64,000 bases of DNA from Photobacterium leiognathi. Its GTDB lineage: Bacteria > Pseudomonadota > Gammaproteobacteria > Enterobacterales > Vibrionaceae. Positions 35,249 through 44,973 of the stretch are shown here, in pieces (positions within the stretch are counted from its first letter, which is position 1; each line of letters starts with the position of its first letter). The notes beneath the pieces are model-generated. The model was not told the origin of the DNA and did no database searches. It saw only the letters and a list, made by a program, of their open reading frames with translations. The stretch covers positions 1,612,001 to 1,676,000 of the forward strand of contig NZ_CP131601.1 in NCBI RefSeq assembly GCF_030685535.1, in the 5' to 3' direction. The translations under genes and the position numbers were made by a program.

Positions 35249-36577
35249 ATGACAAAGACTAAAGTATATTTGGCTATGGCAGCAGCATTAACATTAACGG
35301 CTTGTGGCGGTGGTAGTAGTAGTGAAGAAGCATCGCCAACTCAAACTGTAACAACGGAAAATGACGTTACAACAAAAGAATATAAAGCGATTGATGGTTA
35401 TTTAGTTAATGCTGATATTTATGTTGACCGTAATAAAAATAAAATTGCTGACGAAGATGAAAAGCTTGATCAAGTAACAGGTGAAGAAGGTCAGTTTTCT
35501 CTTGATGAAGCTGACACTCAATATCCTGTAATTATCAAAGCTGTTGCGGGTCGAACATCAGACACTGATAATGAAGGTGCAATTAAAAAAGACTTTACTT
35601 TTGTTGCCGACGCGGGTGTTGAGGTTATCTCACCATTCTCAACAACGGCATACAATACGGATAAAACTCTTGAAGAGTTAGCTACTGAATTAAATTTACC
35701 TCTTGAAGTACTATCAAGCGATTACGTTGCGAAAAAAAATTCAGAAGAAACAGAAAGTGATGCTAAAAAGATACATGCTCTTGCTAGAACTTTAACAAAG
35801 TCAATTATAAATAAAACGGATAGTGAGAAGCTTGTAGATATTGCAAAAACCACGTTAGAAGACATTAATGAGTATATCAATAACGCTGAAGATCTAGATA
35901 AGTTTGAAGTTATCGATACATTAAAAGATCGCCTCACTTCAGAAACATTTACTGTTATTCATACCAATGAGTTACAGTTTAAAGAAGAAGGCGTTTTTAC
36001 TGATGTGACTTTTAATGATACTGAAGTTTCAGTTGTAAATAACGGTAAAGAAGAATCACATACTATCAAATATAATGATGATAGCTTCCAGGTTGCTAAT
36101 GATTCATTAGATTATATTGTGCATTTCAGCTCTGATTGGATGTTAATAAAAACAACTCAAAACGAATTGTCTTTATTTATTGAAAAAGACAGTACCGAGA
36201 AGTTAAATGAATATGTAGCTCTTACTGAAAGTGATTTTTCAGGAAAAACACTCTATCACTTTTGGGATGATTCAACGACAGGTACTCCTGATCCAGATTT
36301 TGTAACATTGAAATACTCATCTGAAGGTAATGAAGTGACTATTTTAGAAGGTGGAGAAGAGAGTAAATTTTCTTGGAAAATTGATAGCGATGGTAATCTA
36401 GTTATTGAAGGTGCGGCTGATGGTTCAGATATCATTATGTCAAAAACCGCAGCATCTGATTTAGATGACGAATTTTTGATTTTTAATTACGGAACGTCAA
36501 AAAACATTCAAATTCCATACTTTGCTACAGAGAATAAAACACTAGCTGACAATATCTTTAAGCAGTGGAATAAGTAA
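35249..36577 (+). CDS. Large acidic surface lipoprotein of unknown function
   Basis: The protein has 442 residues with a lipobox LTAC followed by GGGSSS, a typical outer-membrane lipoprotein linker. A segment IDGYLVNADIYVDRNKNKIAD resembles a Ca-binding, carboxypeptidase-regulatory/SdrD-like B-domain seen in Vibrio surface proteins. A helical stretch (EETESDAKKIHALARTLTKS) and beta-rich C-terminal repeats (EGNEVTILEGGEESKFSWKI and similar) follow. Very acidic; no Cys after the lipid Cys. Single gene with its own terminator. A role in adhesion or surface structure is only a guess. Confidence 0.75.
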   Translation: MTKTKVYLAMAAALTLTACGGGSSSEEASPTQTVTTENDVTTKEYKAIDGYLVNADIYVDRNKNKIADEDEKLDQVTGEEGQFSLDEADTQYPVIIKAVAGRTSDTDNEGAIKKDFTFVADAGVEVISPFSTTAYNTDKTLEELATELNLPLEVLSSDYVAKKNSEETESDAKKIHALARTLTKSIINKTDSEKLVDIAKTTLEDINEYINNAEDLDKFEVIDTLKDRLTSETFTVIHTNELQFKEEGVFTDVTFNDTEVSVVNNGKEESHTIKYNDDSFQVANDSLDYIVHFSSDWMLIKTTQNELSLFIEKDSTEKLNEYVALTESDFSGKTLYHFWDDSTTGTPDPDFVTLKYSSEGNEVTILEGGEESKFSWKIDSDGNLVIEGAADGSDIIMSKTAASDLDDEFLIFNYGTSKNIQIPYFATENKTLADNIFKQWNK

Positions 36578-36604
36578 TTTTATTAACTGTACTAAAAAGA
36601 AGGA

Positions 36605-36633
36605 GAGCAGGCATTAACGCCTGCTCTTTTTTG
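36605..36633. terminator. Bidirectional terminator
   Basis: GAGCAGGC and GCCTGCTC around ATTAAC followed by TTTTTT, between the convergent lipoprotein and carboxypeptidase genes. Confidence 0.92.
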
Positions 36634-36641
36634 TTATCGTA

Positions 36642-38123
36642 CTATAAATAACGACTATTTAAATGCGCTTGGAAGTATTTAGGATTTAACGTTTCACCTG
36701 TCGCTTGTTTGACTAGCTCATCAGTTGAAAGCGTGCATCCTTTAGACCAAACATTAGCTTCAAGCCATGCAAATACAGGGGATAAATCACCTGATGTAAT
36801 AGCAGATTTCACATCTACAGTTTGCTTCATCGCAGCCATAAATTGTGCGGCATACATTGCACCTAATGTGTATGAAGGGAAGTAACCAAAACTACCATCA
36901 GTCCAGTGAATATCTTGCATACAGCCATCTTTGAAGTTGCCTTTGGTATCAATACCTAAGTAGGCTTGCATTTTCTCATCCCAAATCACTGGAATATCTG
37001 TAACTTCAATTTTACGTTCAATAAGATCACGTTCAATTTCATAACGTAAAATCACATGAGCAGGGTAAGTGACTTCATCAGCATCGACACGAATGTAACC
37101 TGGCTTAACACGAGTATTAATTGCATTGATATTTTCTGCTGTTAAAGCTGTATCTGATCCACGACCAAAAGTCTGTTGTGCCAATGGTGCTAGTTGCTGA
37201 GCGAAATCCACATTACGCGATAGCTGCATTTCAAAAAATAGCGATTGGCTTTCATGTATCCCCATCGAACGTGCTTGACCAACAGGAAGATCACGCCATT
37301 GTTTTGGTAGACCTTGTTCATAACGTGCATGGCCTGTTTCATGGATCACGCCCATTAGTGCTGAAGTAAAATCCGCTTCATCATAACGTGTAGTGATACG
37401 TACATCAGTCGGTACACCGCCACAGAATGGGTGAGTACTGATATCTAATCGGCCATGATCAAAATCGAAGTTAAGTAACTTCATCACATTAAGGCTTAAT
37501 GCTTTTTGTTGCTCAATGGGGAAAGTGCTTGTTAATGGCTCTATACTTTCTGCTTGTTGTTTATTTTGAACATCTTGGATTAACTGAGGTAGCCACGTTT
37601 TTACATCAGCAAAAATACGATCTAGCACTTCGGTTGTCATACCCGGTTCGTAAAGATCAAGTAGGGCATCATAAAGGCTAAGCCCTGTTGCTTTGGAACG
37701 AATTGCAGCTTCTTGACGAGCTAATTCAACAACAGGTTCAAGGTTCTTTTTAAATCCTTCCCAATCATTTGCAGGGCGTTGAGTACGCCAAGCATGTTCA
37801 CATTGCGAGCCTAGTAATGATTTTTGCTCCACCAGCTCTGCAAGCAAAATGTTATGCATCATCCATTGGCGCTTTAAAGCAGCAAGGCTAACACGTTGTT
37901 CATCAGTTAGGTTTTCTTTCTCTGCACTTGCAAACCATTCTTCTAGGTAAGGGGCAGTAGAAAGTTCATGAGAAATAACGGCTAATTCTGCCATAGCTTC
38001 TGAACGTGCTTCAGCACCGCCACTTGGCATCATAGCAGCTTGATCCCAACCACAAATGGCGCTTAAGTGATCTAAGCGAGATAACTTACGAGCATGCTGT
38101 TCTAGTTTTTTGTAATAGCTCAT
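36642..38123 (-). CDS. M32 family metallocarboxypeptidase (carboxypeptidase Taq type)
   Basis: A 493-residue cytoplasmic zinc carboxypeptidase. The active-site motif HETGH (GVIHETGHARYEQG) is at about residues 263-267, and the family blocks STHPFCGGVPTDVRITTRY, GIHESQSLFFEM, RVDADEVTYPAHVILRYEIE and DGSFGYFPSYTLGAMYAAQF are all present. Length is normal for the family. It is monocistronic. Confidence 0.93.
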   Translation of the reverse strand: MSYYKKLEQHARKLSRLDHLSAICGWDQAAMMPSGGAEARSEAMAELAVISHELSTAPYLEEWFASAEKENLTDEQRVSLAALKRQWMMHNILLAELVEQKSLLGSQCEHAWRTQRPANDWEGFKKNLEPVVELARQEAAIRSKATGLSLYDALLDLYEPGMTTEVLDRIFADVKTWLPQLIQDVQNKQQAESIEPLTSTFPIEQQKALSLNVMKLLNFDFDHGRLDISTHPFCGGVPTDVRITTRYDEADFTSALMGVIHETGHARYEQGLPKQWRDLPVGQARSMGIHESQSLFFEMQLSRNVDFAQQLAPLAQQTFGRGSDTALTAENINAINTRVKPGYIRVDADEVTYPAHVILRYEIERDLIERKIEVTDIPVIWDEKMQAYLGIDTKGNFKDGCMQDIHWTDGSFGYFPSYTLGAMYAAQFMAAMKQTVDVKSAITSGDLSPVFAWLEANVWSKGCTLSTDELVKQATGETLNPKYFQAHLNSRYL

Positions 38124-38477
38124 TATTTGTCCTGATATTTCAAATGAAAAAATAAATTTACCTTATGTGCTTACTATTGGATAGCACGTTAAAAAAATAA
38201 AGCTTCATTTCCATGTTCAAAAAATCATAACAACGTGAGCAAGCGACAAAAAACGTGATAGATGCAAGATTAAACATTTATATTTAGCACGATTAAAGTT
38301 ATAAATGTGAAGACTAAAACGAAATCGTAAGACTGTGTTACAAAAGCAAGTATTTCACATTCATAACGTTATAATGGACATCAATCTATATACCTATTTG
38401 GTTTAAGCTGTCATCGTATTTTATTGCGAATAGTTATCTAGATTGTTTTATCGTATTTTTAAGGGACTTTGCCTCAA
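38124..38477. other. Divergent control region between the M32 peptidase and dacA
   Basis: About 350 bases with no supportable gene. Promoters for both divergent genes must lie here. No clear operator or RNA element was recognised. Confidence 0.5.
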
Positions 38478-39653
38478 ATGAAAAAGACCTCGCCGCTTTT
38501 CTCTCTCGTTGGTGTTACTGCGCTTTGTACTGTGTCGTTTTCAGCACTAGCAGCACCATCTGTCATTCCTGACGCACCTACACTGAGTGCGAAAGGTTAT
38601 GTTTTAATGGATTACAATACTGGACAGGTATTAGTTGAAAAGAACGCTAACGAAAAATTAAATCCAGCTAGTTTAACGAAGCTAATGACGAGCTACGTTG
38701 CTGGTCAAGAAATGAAACAAGGCAACATCAGTAAAGACGATGTTGTGGTGATCAGTCGTAATGCTTGGGCGCGTAATTTCCCTGATTCTTCAAAGATGTT
38801 TATTGAAGTGGGTAGCGAAGTGCCACTGATGGATCTATTCCGTGGTTTGATTATTCAATCAGGTAACGATGCAAGTGTTGCTATTGCTGAACACGTTGCA
38901 GGTTCTGAGCAAGCGTTCGTTGGCTTAATGAACTCATGGGCGAAGAAGTTAGGGATGAATTCATCTCACTTTGCTAACCCACATGGTTTGGATCATGGTG
39001 ATCTTTACACCACGCCATACGACATTGCGTTATTAGGCCAAGCGTTAATCCGTGATTTACCTAATATTTACCCGTTGTACAGCGAAAAATCATTCACTTA
39101 TAACAACATTACCCAACGTAACCGTAACGGTTTACTACATGACAAGAGCATGAATGTCGATGGTATGAAAACTGGTTACACCAGTGGCGCAGGCTACAGC
39201 TTAACGAGCTCTGCTACTGAAGGCGACATGCGTTTAATCGCAGTAGTGATGGGTACCAAGAGTACTAAGATCCGCGAAAGTGAAAGTAAGGCACTGTTAA
39301 ACTATGGTTTCCGTTTCTTTGAGACAGTTGTTCCTCATAAAGCTGGCGACAAGATCATTTCTGAGCGTGTATGGTTCGGTAATAAAGAGAACGTAGAGTT
39401 AGGTGTTGATAAGTCAAGCTACGTTACGCTGTCACGCAATGATACTAAAAAACTTACAGCAAGTGTGGAGCTTAATGGTGAGTTAGATGCCCCAATCGCT
39501 AAAGGCGAAGAAGTGGGTAAGGTACTTTACTTGGTTGATGGTAAAGAAGTGGGGTCTCAACCACTTGTTGCACTGGATGCAGTGGAAGAAGGTAGTATCT
39601 TTAGCCGCTTAGTTGATCATGTGAAGAAGTTCTTTGCGGGTTTATTTAGCTAA
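38478..39653 (+). CDS. dacA: D-alanyl-D-alanine carboxypeptidase DacA (PBP5/6 family)
   Basis: The protein has 391 residues. A signal peptide ends at ALA, and the catalytic motifs are SxxK in NPASLTKLMTS (Ser65, Lys68), SGN in IQSGNDASVAIAE and KTG in DGMKTGYTSGAGYS. A C-terminal PBP5 domain follows, with a final amphipathic membrane anchor (SRLVDHVKKFFAGLFS). It trims the terminal D-Ala of peptidoglycan pentapeptides. The in-frame TTG at 38469 is possible, but the ATG at 38478 gives a normal signal peptide. Confidence 0.93.
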   Translation: MKKTSPLFSLVGVTALCTVSFSALAAPSVIPDAPTLSAKGYVLMDYNTGQVLVEKNANEKLNPASLTKLMTSYVAGQEMKQGNISKDDVVVISRNAWARNFPDSSKMFIEVGSEVPLMDLFRGLIIQSGNDASVAIAEHVAGSEQAFVGLMNSWAKKLGMNSSHFANPHGLDHGDLYTTPYDIALLGQALIRDLPNIYPLYSEKSFTYNNITQRNRNGLLHDKSMNVDGMKTGYTSGAGYSLTSSATEGDMRLIAVVMGTKSTKIRESESKALLNYGFRFFETVVPHKAGDKIISERVWFGNKENVELGVDKSSYVTLSRNDTKKLTASVELNGELDAPIAKGEEVGKVLYLVDGKEVGSQPLVALDAVEEGSIFSRLVDHVKKFFAGLFS

Positions 39654-39673
39654 TCGCACAACACTTTTCAAAA

Positions 39674-39700
39674 TGAGCTCGGTTTAGGCCGAGCTTTTTT
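39674..39700 (+). terminator. Terminator after dacA
   Basis: AGCTCGG and CCGAGCT around TTTAGG, then TTTTTT. Confidence 0.9.
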
Positions 39701-39835
39701 GTATCTATTTTCTGGTTATTGTTTTAACCGTAGTTAACTATTTCCTGTTTGGTCGAAAATCCGTATAATTCACGCCCTATAAATTCTTATCCAGCAATTC
39801 TACTGTCGGTGTTACCGATGGTGAGAGAAGTAGTA

Positions 39836-40729
39836 ATGAATCAGACAGATAATCGTAAAGAAGTACTTGAATTTAATAAGCTGCAAAAACGTCTACGTCG
39901 TAATGTCGGCAACGCTATTATTGACTACAACATGATTGAAGAAAATGATGTTGTTATGGCATGTATCAGTGGCGGTAAAGATTCATTTGCGATGCTGGAT
40001 ATTTTGCTAAATCTACAAAAAGCAGCACCAATTAAGTTTGATGTTGTGGCTGTAAACCTTGATCAGAAGCAACCTGGTTTCCCTGAGCATATTCTTCCAG
40101 AGTACTTTGCTAGCCTTAACATTCCTTACTACATCGTAGATAAAGATACTTATTCAGTAGTGAAAGAGAAGATCGAAGAGGGTAAAACAACCTGTGGTCT
40201 TTGTTCTCGTTTACGTCGTGGCACACTGTACTCATTTGCAGAGAAAATTGGTGCAACAAAAATTGCATTAGGTCACCACCTAGATGACATCGTAGAAACA
40301 TTGTTCCTAAACATGTTCCATGGTTCTCGTTTAAAGGCAATGCCACCAAAGCTACGCTCTGATGATGGTCGTAACGTGGTTATTCGCCCGTTAGCGTACT
40401 GTCGTGAAAAAGATCTGATCAAATACGCAGAGCACAAAGAATTCCCGATCATTCCTTGTAACCTATGTGGTTCACAAGAAAATCTTCAGCGTCAAAGCAT
40501 TAAAGCAATGTTGATTGATTGGGATAAGAAAACGCCGGGGCGTGTTGATGCAATCTTCAAATCAATCCAGAACATCAGCCCAAGCCAGCTAGCAGATAAG
40601 AACCTGTTTGATTTTGTTAACTTGCCATTAGATCGTGAAGGTGAGAAGGCTGAATATGCCTTTAACGAAGCGACAGTTTCTTCAACAAATATAGATGAGT
40701 CGATGTTCATTGACGTTACTAACATTTAA
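39836..40729 (+). CDS. ttcA: tRNA 2-thiocytidine(32) synthetase TtcA
   Basis: A 297-residue PP-loop enzyme that thiolates C32 of certain tRNAs using ATP and a [4Fe-4S] cluster. It has the PP-loop SGGKDS, the cluster Cys pair CGLCSR plus CNLCGS, and conserved [17 protein letters not shown] and [19 protein letters not shown]. The frame is open upstream to 39749, but the ATG at 39836 ([19 protein letters not shown]) gives the family's usual N-terminus. In V. cholerae its neighbour is uspE; here about 3 kb of extra genes lie between. Confidence 0.94.
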   Translation: MNQTDNRKEVLEFNKLQKRLRRNVGNAIIDYNMIEENDVVMACISGGKDSFAMLDILLNLQKAAPIKFDVVAVNLDQKQPGFPEHILPEYFASLNIPYYIVDKDTYSVVKEKIEEGKTTCGLCSRLRRGTLYSFAEKIGATKIALGHHLDDIVETLFLNMFHGSRLKAMPPKLRSDDGRNVVIRPLAYCREKDLIKYAEHKEFPIIPCNLCGSQENLQRQSIKAMLIDWDKKTPGRVDAIFKSIQNISPSQLADKNLFDFVNLPLDREGEKAEYAFNEATVSSTNIDESMFIDVTNI

Positions 40730-40743
40730 ACGTAGATAAAATA

Positions 40744-40766
40744 GACGGGCTAATTAGCCCGTTTAC
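40744..40766. terminator. Terminator after ttcA
   Basis: ACGGGCT and AGCCCGT around AATT. The T-run is short (TTTA). It overlaps the stop codon of the converging membrane-protein gene. Confidence 0.7.
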
Positions 40767-41512
40767 TCTATGAGATGCAAAAACGCATTACTGTTATTCT
40801 TCACTGCCTCATTGTTATTACTAATCAAATGATTTTTTGTCGTTATCCATCCTTTAAGATTTACAGTTCTTAAATGATACTCTTCGTTATTATCAGTAAT
40901 GAACGAACCTTCTGTTAAATAATCTATTTTAGTAATTTTCCCTATATGCTGTTGTTGTGTATTTTGAAGATCCCAAGCCGTTACCTTGTCTGTAATAATA
41001 TCAATTTTGGCTATAACAATTTGTTGCTCTAAGCCACTAGGCAGAGTTAAAAATAAGCTATCACCAATTTTGAGATCTGTGAGTAAAAATTCATTAAATT
41101 CAACAATGCTTTCTTTAGGCAAAACCGTTACTCCTTGCACTTTTATTACATCGTTTAGTAAATTGGGGCGATAGTGCCATAACTCTTCACCTGTCCGTAG
41201 ATTTATATTTACTAAACTTGTTTTAGGTAAAGGCTGATAAATACCATGGAGTTGAGGGTTACCTTCTATATTATCTTCTGCCACATAAATATCGAAATTA
41301 TTACTTGGCGTTTCATCACGTATCATTTGTTTAAAATTATATGGAATTTCAGCAACTTCTCCTGATGTTATGTCTAATGATGTTGTATTCATATTAGACT
41401 CAACCTTGTTAAAAGAAGGTGATATATATACGTCTTTATTAGGTTGAAATAAATAAACATAGAACAACCCAACGATGAATATTATCCCTGTGCATTGGGC
41501 TATTTTTTTCAT
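40763..41512 (-). CDS. Membrane-anchored protein of unknown function linked to a serine protease
   Basis: The protein has 249 residues with one N-terminal membrane span (CTGIIFIVGLFYVYLF) and a periplasmic remainder. The middle (KIGDSLFLTLPSGLEQQIVI, TDKVTAWDLQN, EGSFITDNNEEYHLRTV) loosely resembles the barrel-like propeptide/inhibitor segment found at the front of some secreted Vibrio peptidases. That is a weak resemblance by eye. The ATG at 41512 is 8 bases beyond the protease stop, so the pair are co-transcribed. It may chaperone or inhibit the protease. There is no counterpart between ttcA and uspE in V. cholerae as I remember it. Confidence 0.68.
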   Translation of the reverse strand: MKKIAQCTGIIFIVGLFYVYLFQPNKDVYISPSFNKVESNMNTTSLDITSGEVAEIPYNFKQMIRDETPSNNFDIYVAEDNIEGNPQLHGIYQPLPKTSLVNINLRTGEELWHYRPNLLNDVIKVQGVTVLPKESIVEFNEFLLTDLKIGDSLFLTLPSGLEQQIVIAKIDIITDKVTAWDLQNTQQQHIGKITKIDYLTEGSFITDNNEEYHLRTVNLKGWITTKNHLISNNNEAVKNNSNAFLHLIE

Positions 41513-41519
41513 ATCTATG

Positions 41520-43250
41520 CTACTCAATAATATTAAGTTCTACGTTAAAGTTTAGATCTTTTCTGAAACTTCGTTTATGTAAACCTTTCGCAGTGACTGA
41601 TAAAGAACCACTATATTGACCAATAGGTAAGTTGGGATTGTCGTCTGGAACGAAACTGAGTCTCAACTCCCCATAGATAGGGCGTTGGTATCTACAATAA
41701 GCTGCGTTATTCATGATAGTCCAGCCACATCCTAGATTTCGCTCACCACGCAAAATAACAGTTTTCACATCACCTGTTTCTGAATTTGTAACATCGACTT
41801 CCAATTCGGTATACCCGCGATTATTTCTACGCCATACTGGACGATTACGACTGTTACTGTTCTCTGACAAATAAAAAACTGTACCGTAAATGGTTTCTTC
41901 GTATCGAGGACCAATATAAGAAATATCTTGCGTTATAACTCTGGCAGACTCTATCTGAGTGGTTATTGTTATGTTTGTATTGACTTGAACTTCGTTAACA
42001 TAACTAGGGTCATATAAGCTTTTAACTATCAGGCTGAAACTACCCTGGAAGTTACCTATAGGTAAACCAACATTATCTGACTGTAAAAATTCCATTTTCA
42101 ATTGGTCAAGATTTGGAGAAGGGTAACACCAAGCACTGTTATTTATTTTACCCCAGCCACAATGAGTCTTCCTTTGACCTCTTAACCAAACTTTGTGTTC
42201 AACATTACTGTTTTGTTCAACTAAGGTTGTGGCAAACCTAGTCACCCCTCTAGGATATCGCCAAATATATCTTGAAGGACCATCAACAATGTTTTTAGTA
42301 CTTATGTAGTAAACTGATCCTCGTACATCTTGTTCTAGAGGAGTTGTTTCAATTGGTAATTCTTCAGTTAACAGCCATTGTGTCTCTTCAATCGGTATTT
42401 CTGGTGAAATATCATCAATTGTTTTGACTACAGGTACGACACTTTTAAGCCAATCTATATGGCGAGCAATAGGAACATGACCAGAATAACCATGATACCA
42501 ACCGTACCACCATGAAGTAACACCTACTGCAACTTGATGTTCATTTCGTTGTTGCCAGATAGCTGAACCACTATCACCTGAGCTTGCAAAAGCCCAAGAA
42601 TCGGTGTTTTCAATTGCTCTATTAACTAAACAGTGGTGGTCATAATATCGAATATGACCATCACCTTTACGCTTAGCGTTATAATCTAGCTGCCCAAGAG
42701 TTTTTGTGCCGAAATAACCGAAACCAGTGAGTATTGTTGGCTGAAGTAATGAATTTTTATTTAATTTGTTATCAAGCAACGGCTGCTTAATAATCTCACC
42801 TTCGTCATCAGTTGGGTCGGCTAATTTAGGTATTTTAGCAACAGCAATATCATTCGAACATCCAGTAAAGTTTCTGAAATAGTTAGTAGAAATACCTGCA
42901 GCGAGTACAGTACCATCCTGTTTTTTAAAACTTACATATTGCCCTGTAAATTCAGTTCCTTGAGCGCCAGCCAAGCAATGAGCGGCAGTTAGAATGTAGC
43001 TGTGTGTATTATCACTACCTAACCATGTGCCAGAGCAATAACCGTTAGCGACGACTAGGCCAACTGAATTAAATTTTTCATCACTAGCATTTTGTTCCAA
43101 TACGGTACTGACATTTTTCATAACGCTAGGATCTAGGCTACCTCCTAGTTCTATGTATTTACTGTCATTAATACCAATAGAAAAGGATGTTACAGAGAAA
43201 AATAATGTTAATAGATAAATATAGCGTCGTTTGCAGAGAAAAATATTCAT
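41520..43250 (-). CDS. Secreted trypsin-like serine protease with duplicated C-terminal domain
   Basis: The protein has 576 residues. A signal peptide (about 1-26) precedes an S1 protease domain with full catalytic triad: His91 in LTAAHCLAG, Asp134 in CSNDIAVAKI and Ser227 in SSGDSGSAIW. After a linker there are two related domains of about 120 residues, roughly 315-440 and 455-575. Each contains the pattern RGxR...CGW...NN.A.C, then LPIG.(F/Y).GS.S(L/V), and each ends in a V-rich strand. No GlyGly-CTERM sorting tag is present, unlike many Vibrio trypsin-like proteases. The start is ATG 43250; an upstream TTG at 43265 is in frame. Confidence 0.85.
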   Translation of the reverse strand: MNIFLCKRRYIYLLTLFFSVTSFSIGINDSKYIELGGSLDPSVMKNVSTVLEQNASDEKFNSVGLVVANGYCSGTWLGSDNTHSYILTAAHCLAGAQGTEFTGQYVSFKKQDGTVLAAGISTNYFRNFTGCSNDIAVAKIPKLADPTDDEGEIIKQPLLDNKLNKNSLLQPTILTGFGYFGTKTLGQLDYNAKRKGDGHIRYYDHHCLVNRAIENTDSWAFASSGDSGSAIWQQRNEHQVAVGVTSWWYGWYHGYSGHVPIARHIDWLKSVVPVVKTIDDISPEIPIEETQWLLTEELPIETTPLEQDVRGSVYYISTKNIVDGPSRYIWRYPRGVTRFATTLVEQNSNVEHKVWLRGQRKTHCGWGKINNSAWCYPSPNLDQLKMEFLQSDNVGLPIGNFQGSFSLIVKSLYDPSYVNEVQVNTNITITTQIESARVITQDISYIGPRYEETIYGTVFYLSENSNSRNRPVWRRNNRGYTELEVDVTNSETGDVKTVILRGERNLGCGWTIMNNAAYCRYQRPIYGELRLSFVPDDNPNLPIGQYSGSLSVTAKGLHKRSFRKDLNFNVELNIIE

Positions 43251-43411
43251 AATTATTACCAGCAAAGAACATTAAAAACATTTTAGTTAATAGTGTTTAT
43301 TCGTGAGTATTAAAAATAAGACAACTAAAATGTAGTAACATTTACCTATCAATATTTTTTAATTTCTTTAGCTGCTAAGATATAAAAAACTATTAAACAA
43401 AAGTGACTTAT

Positions 43412-43711
43412 ATGTTTCGGATATTTTTCATCGCATTCAGCTTTACTCTAGTGGTTGGCTGTAGTTCTAAACAGGCTCAACAGCTAGGCTTAGTAGGGGG
43501 AGATGTCAATGGCTATGCACAAAACATGAGTAATGAACAATTGTGCGGAGTCTATCTTAATGAACGTGCATCAAATCAAACTCGAGTAGCCATTGCTGCT
43601 GAATGGAAAAGACGAAAATTAAGTCATGCATATTGCGAAGAAAAAGCAAATGAGTGGTATGCGACCAAGTTTGCGAAATGGCTAACCATGCAGGAAGACG
43701 CTAAAAAATAG
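43412..43711 (+). CDS. Small lipoprotein
   Basis: A 99-residue protein with signal peptide and lipobox-like VVGC (Cys about residue 17). The mature part is short and helical (EQLCGVYLNERASNQTRVAI, AAEWKRRKLSHAYCEEKANE). Two further Cys may pair. No family recognised. The frame opens at GTG 43403; ATG 43412 gives a standard lipoprotein leader. Divergent from the protease operon and lying within the same extra block. Confidence 0.7.
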   Translation: MFRIFFIAFSFTLVVGCSSKQAQQLGLVGGDVNGYAQNMSNEQLCGVYLNERASNQTRVAIAAEWKRRKLSHAYCEEKANEWYATKFAKWLTMQEDAKK

Positions 43712-43718
43712 CAGAAAG

Positions 43719-43746
43719 AAAAAAGGCCTCAATCGAGGCCTTTTGT
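43719..43746. terminator. Bidirectional terminator
   Basis: AAAAGGCCTC and GAGGCCTTTT around AATC, between the small lipoprotein gene and the 3' end of uspE. Confidence 0.93.
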
Positions 43747-44692
43747 TTAATCTAAATTCGGAGAAAGCGGGCTAACATATCCATCAGGTTTCAACGCTAA
43801 TAGGTCACAGTTCAAACTATCAATAGTGTTCTCTGCTGTATTACCGATAAACACCGCAGATAACCCCGTTCTACCTGTTGTACCTAAGATCACCAATTCA
43901 GCTTTAATATCTTCCGCCACTTGTGGAATGATATCTTCCGGCAAACCTTCTAATACATGAGTTTGCTCTTCACTAATGCCATACTTTTGGCGTAATGCTT
44001 TCATTGTCGTTAAGTGATGCCAGTGCACGGACTGCATCGGTGTAACTAGCAGGATCAAATTCAGGTAATTCAATCGTAATATTAACTGGTGTTGCAGGGT
44101 AGGCATTGACCAAGTTAACCTCAGCATTCGCAATAGAGGCAAAAGCTAAAGACTCTTTTACGATCTTATCGTTTAAGCCGTCATGCGTATCATCATCGGT
44201 AGAAATATTCACACAACTTAATACCTTGCCATGTTCAGGCCAGTTATTCCCCTTAACTAGTAATACAGGAATAGGGCATTTGCGCAATAAGTGCCAATCT
44301 GTAGGTGTAAAAATAACAGATCCTAAACGATCATGTTCATGTGTTGCTTTAACAAGTAGATCGATTTCTTGGCTATAAACATCAGCAATAATTGCTTCAT
44401 ACGGACGATTATGCCATACCACTTTGATTTCGATATCAATACCTTGCTCAAGGTGTGGGGCAATGATTTCTTTCAACCATTCTTCTCGTTGCATTACAAC
44501 GCCACGACGCATTGCGTCACGTTCATCAGACGAAAGCATGGATGTCATCTCGTAAGAGAAATCATAAATCGCCAAGAAAACAACGATTTTTACGTCTTTA
44601 GTCATCTTAGCGATATGAACGGCACGTGAGATCGAAGGTTGTTGTTCTTTTTCTGGGTCAGCAACAACTAAGATATTTTTATACTTTTGCAT
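43747..44692 (-). pseudogene. uspE: Universal stress protein UspE, frameshifted
   Basis: The ATG at 44692 follows a strong ribosome site (AAAGGAGG). The first ~220 codons read as UspE (MQKYKNILVVADPEKEQQ, FTPTDWHLLRKCPIPVLLVKG, ending ASYTDAVR). The rest of the protein (HLTTMKALRQKYGISEEQTH, VILGTTGRTGLSAVFIGNTA, to SPLSPNLD) lies in a different frame. The total span is 946 bases, i.e. one base more than 315 codons. The break is within about 44018-44030. As sequenced, frame 1 would end after about 30 wrong residues and lose most of the second Usp domain. UspE is a tandem Usp-domain stress protein normally encoded beside fnr, as here. Confidence 0.87.
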
Positions 44693-44918
44693 AATGCCTC
44701 CTTTACACAAATGTGTAGGCAGCCTCTTGAAAGTGATTCAACATAAACACTAATGATAGATAGCAAATACTATATGCTTTGATATCAAGAGATTAAAATA
44801 AATCCTTATAAACACTGTAACCTAGTATAGGAAGTTATGGGAATCATATTAGCCAAAATTTTGCGAAGTTTGATACGTTGAGCAAATTAATAAACGAAAT
44901 GGCAGGATTTCGAGGCAA

Positions 44919-44950
44919 TAAAAAAGCATCGTATAGAACGATGCTTTATA
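44919..44950. terminator. Terminator after fnr
   Basis: AAAGCATCGT and ACGATGCTTT around ATAGA, 24 bases beyond the fnr stop on the minus strand, with A/T runs on both sides. Confidence 0.88.
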
Positions 44951-44973
44951 AAATGAGTGAAAAGTAACGTAGA

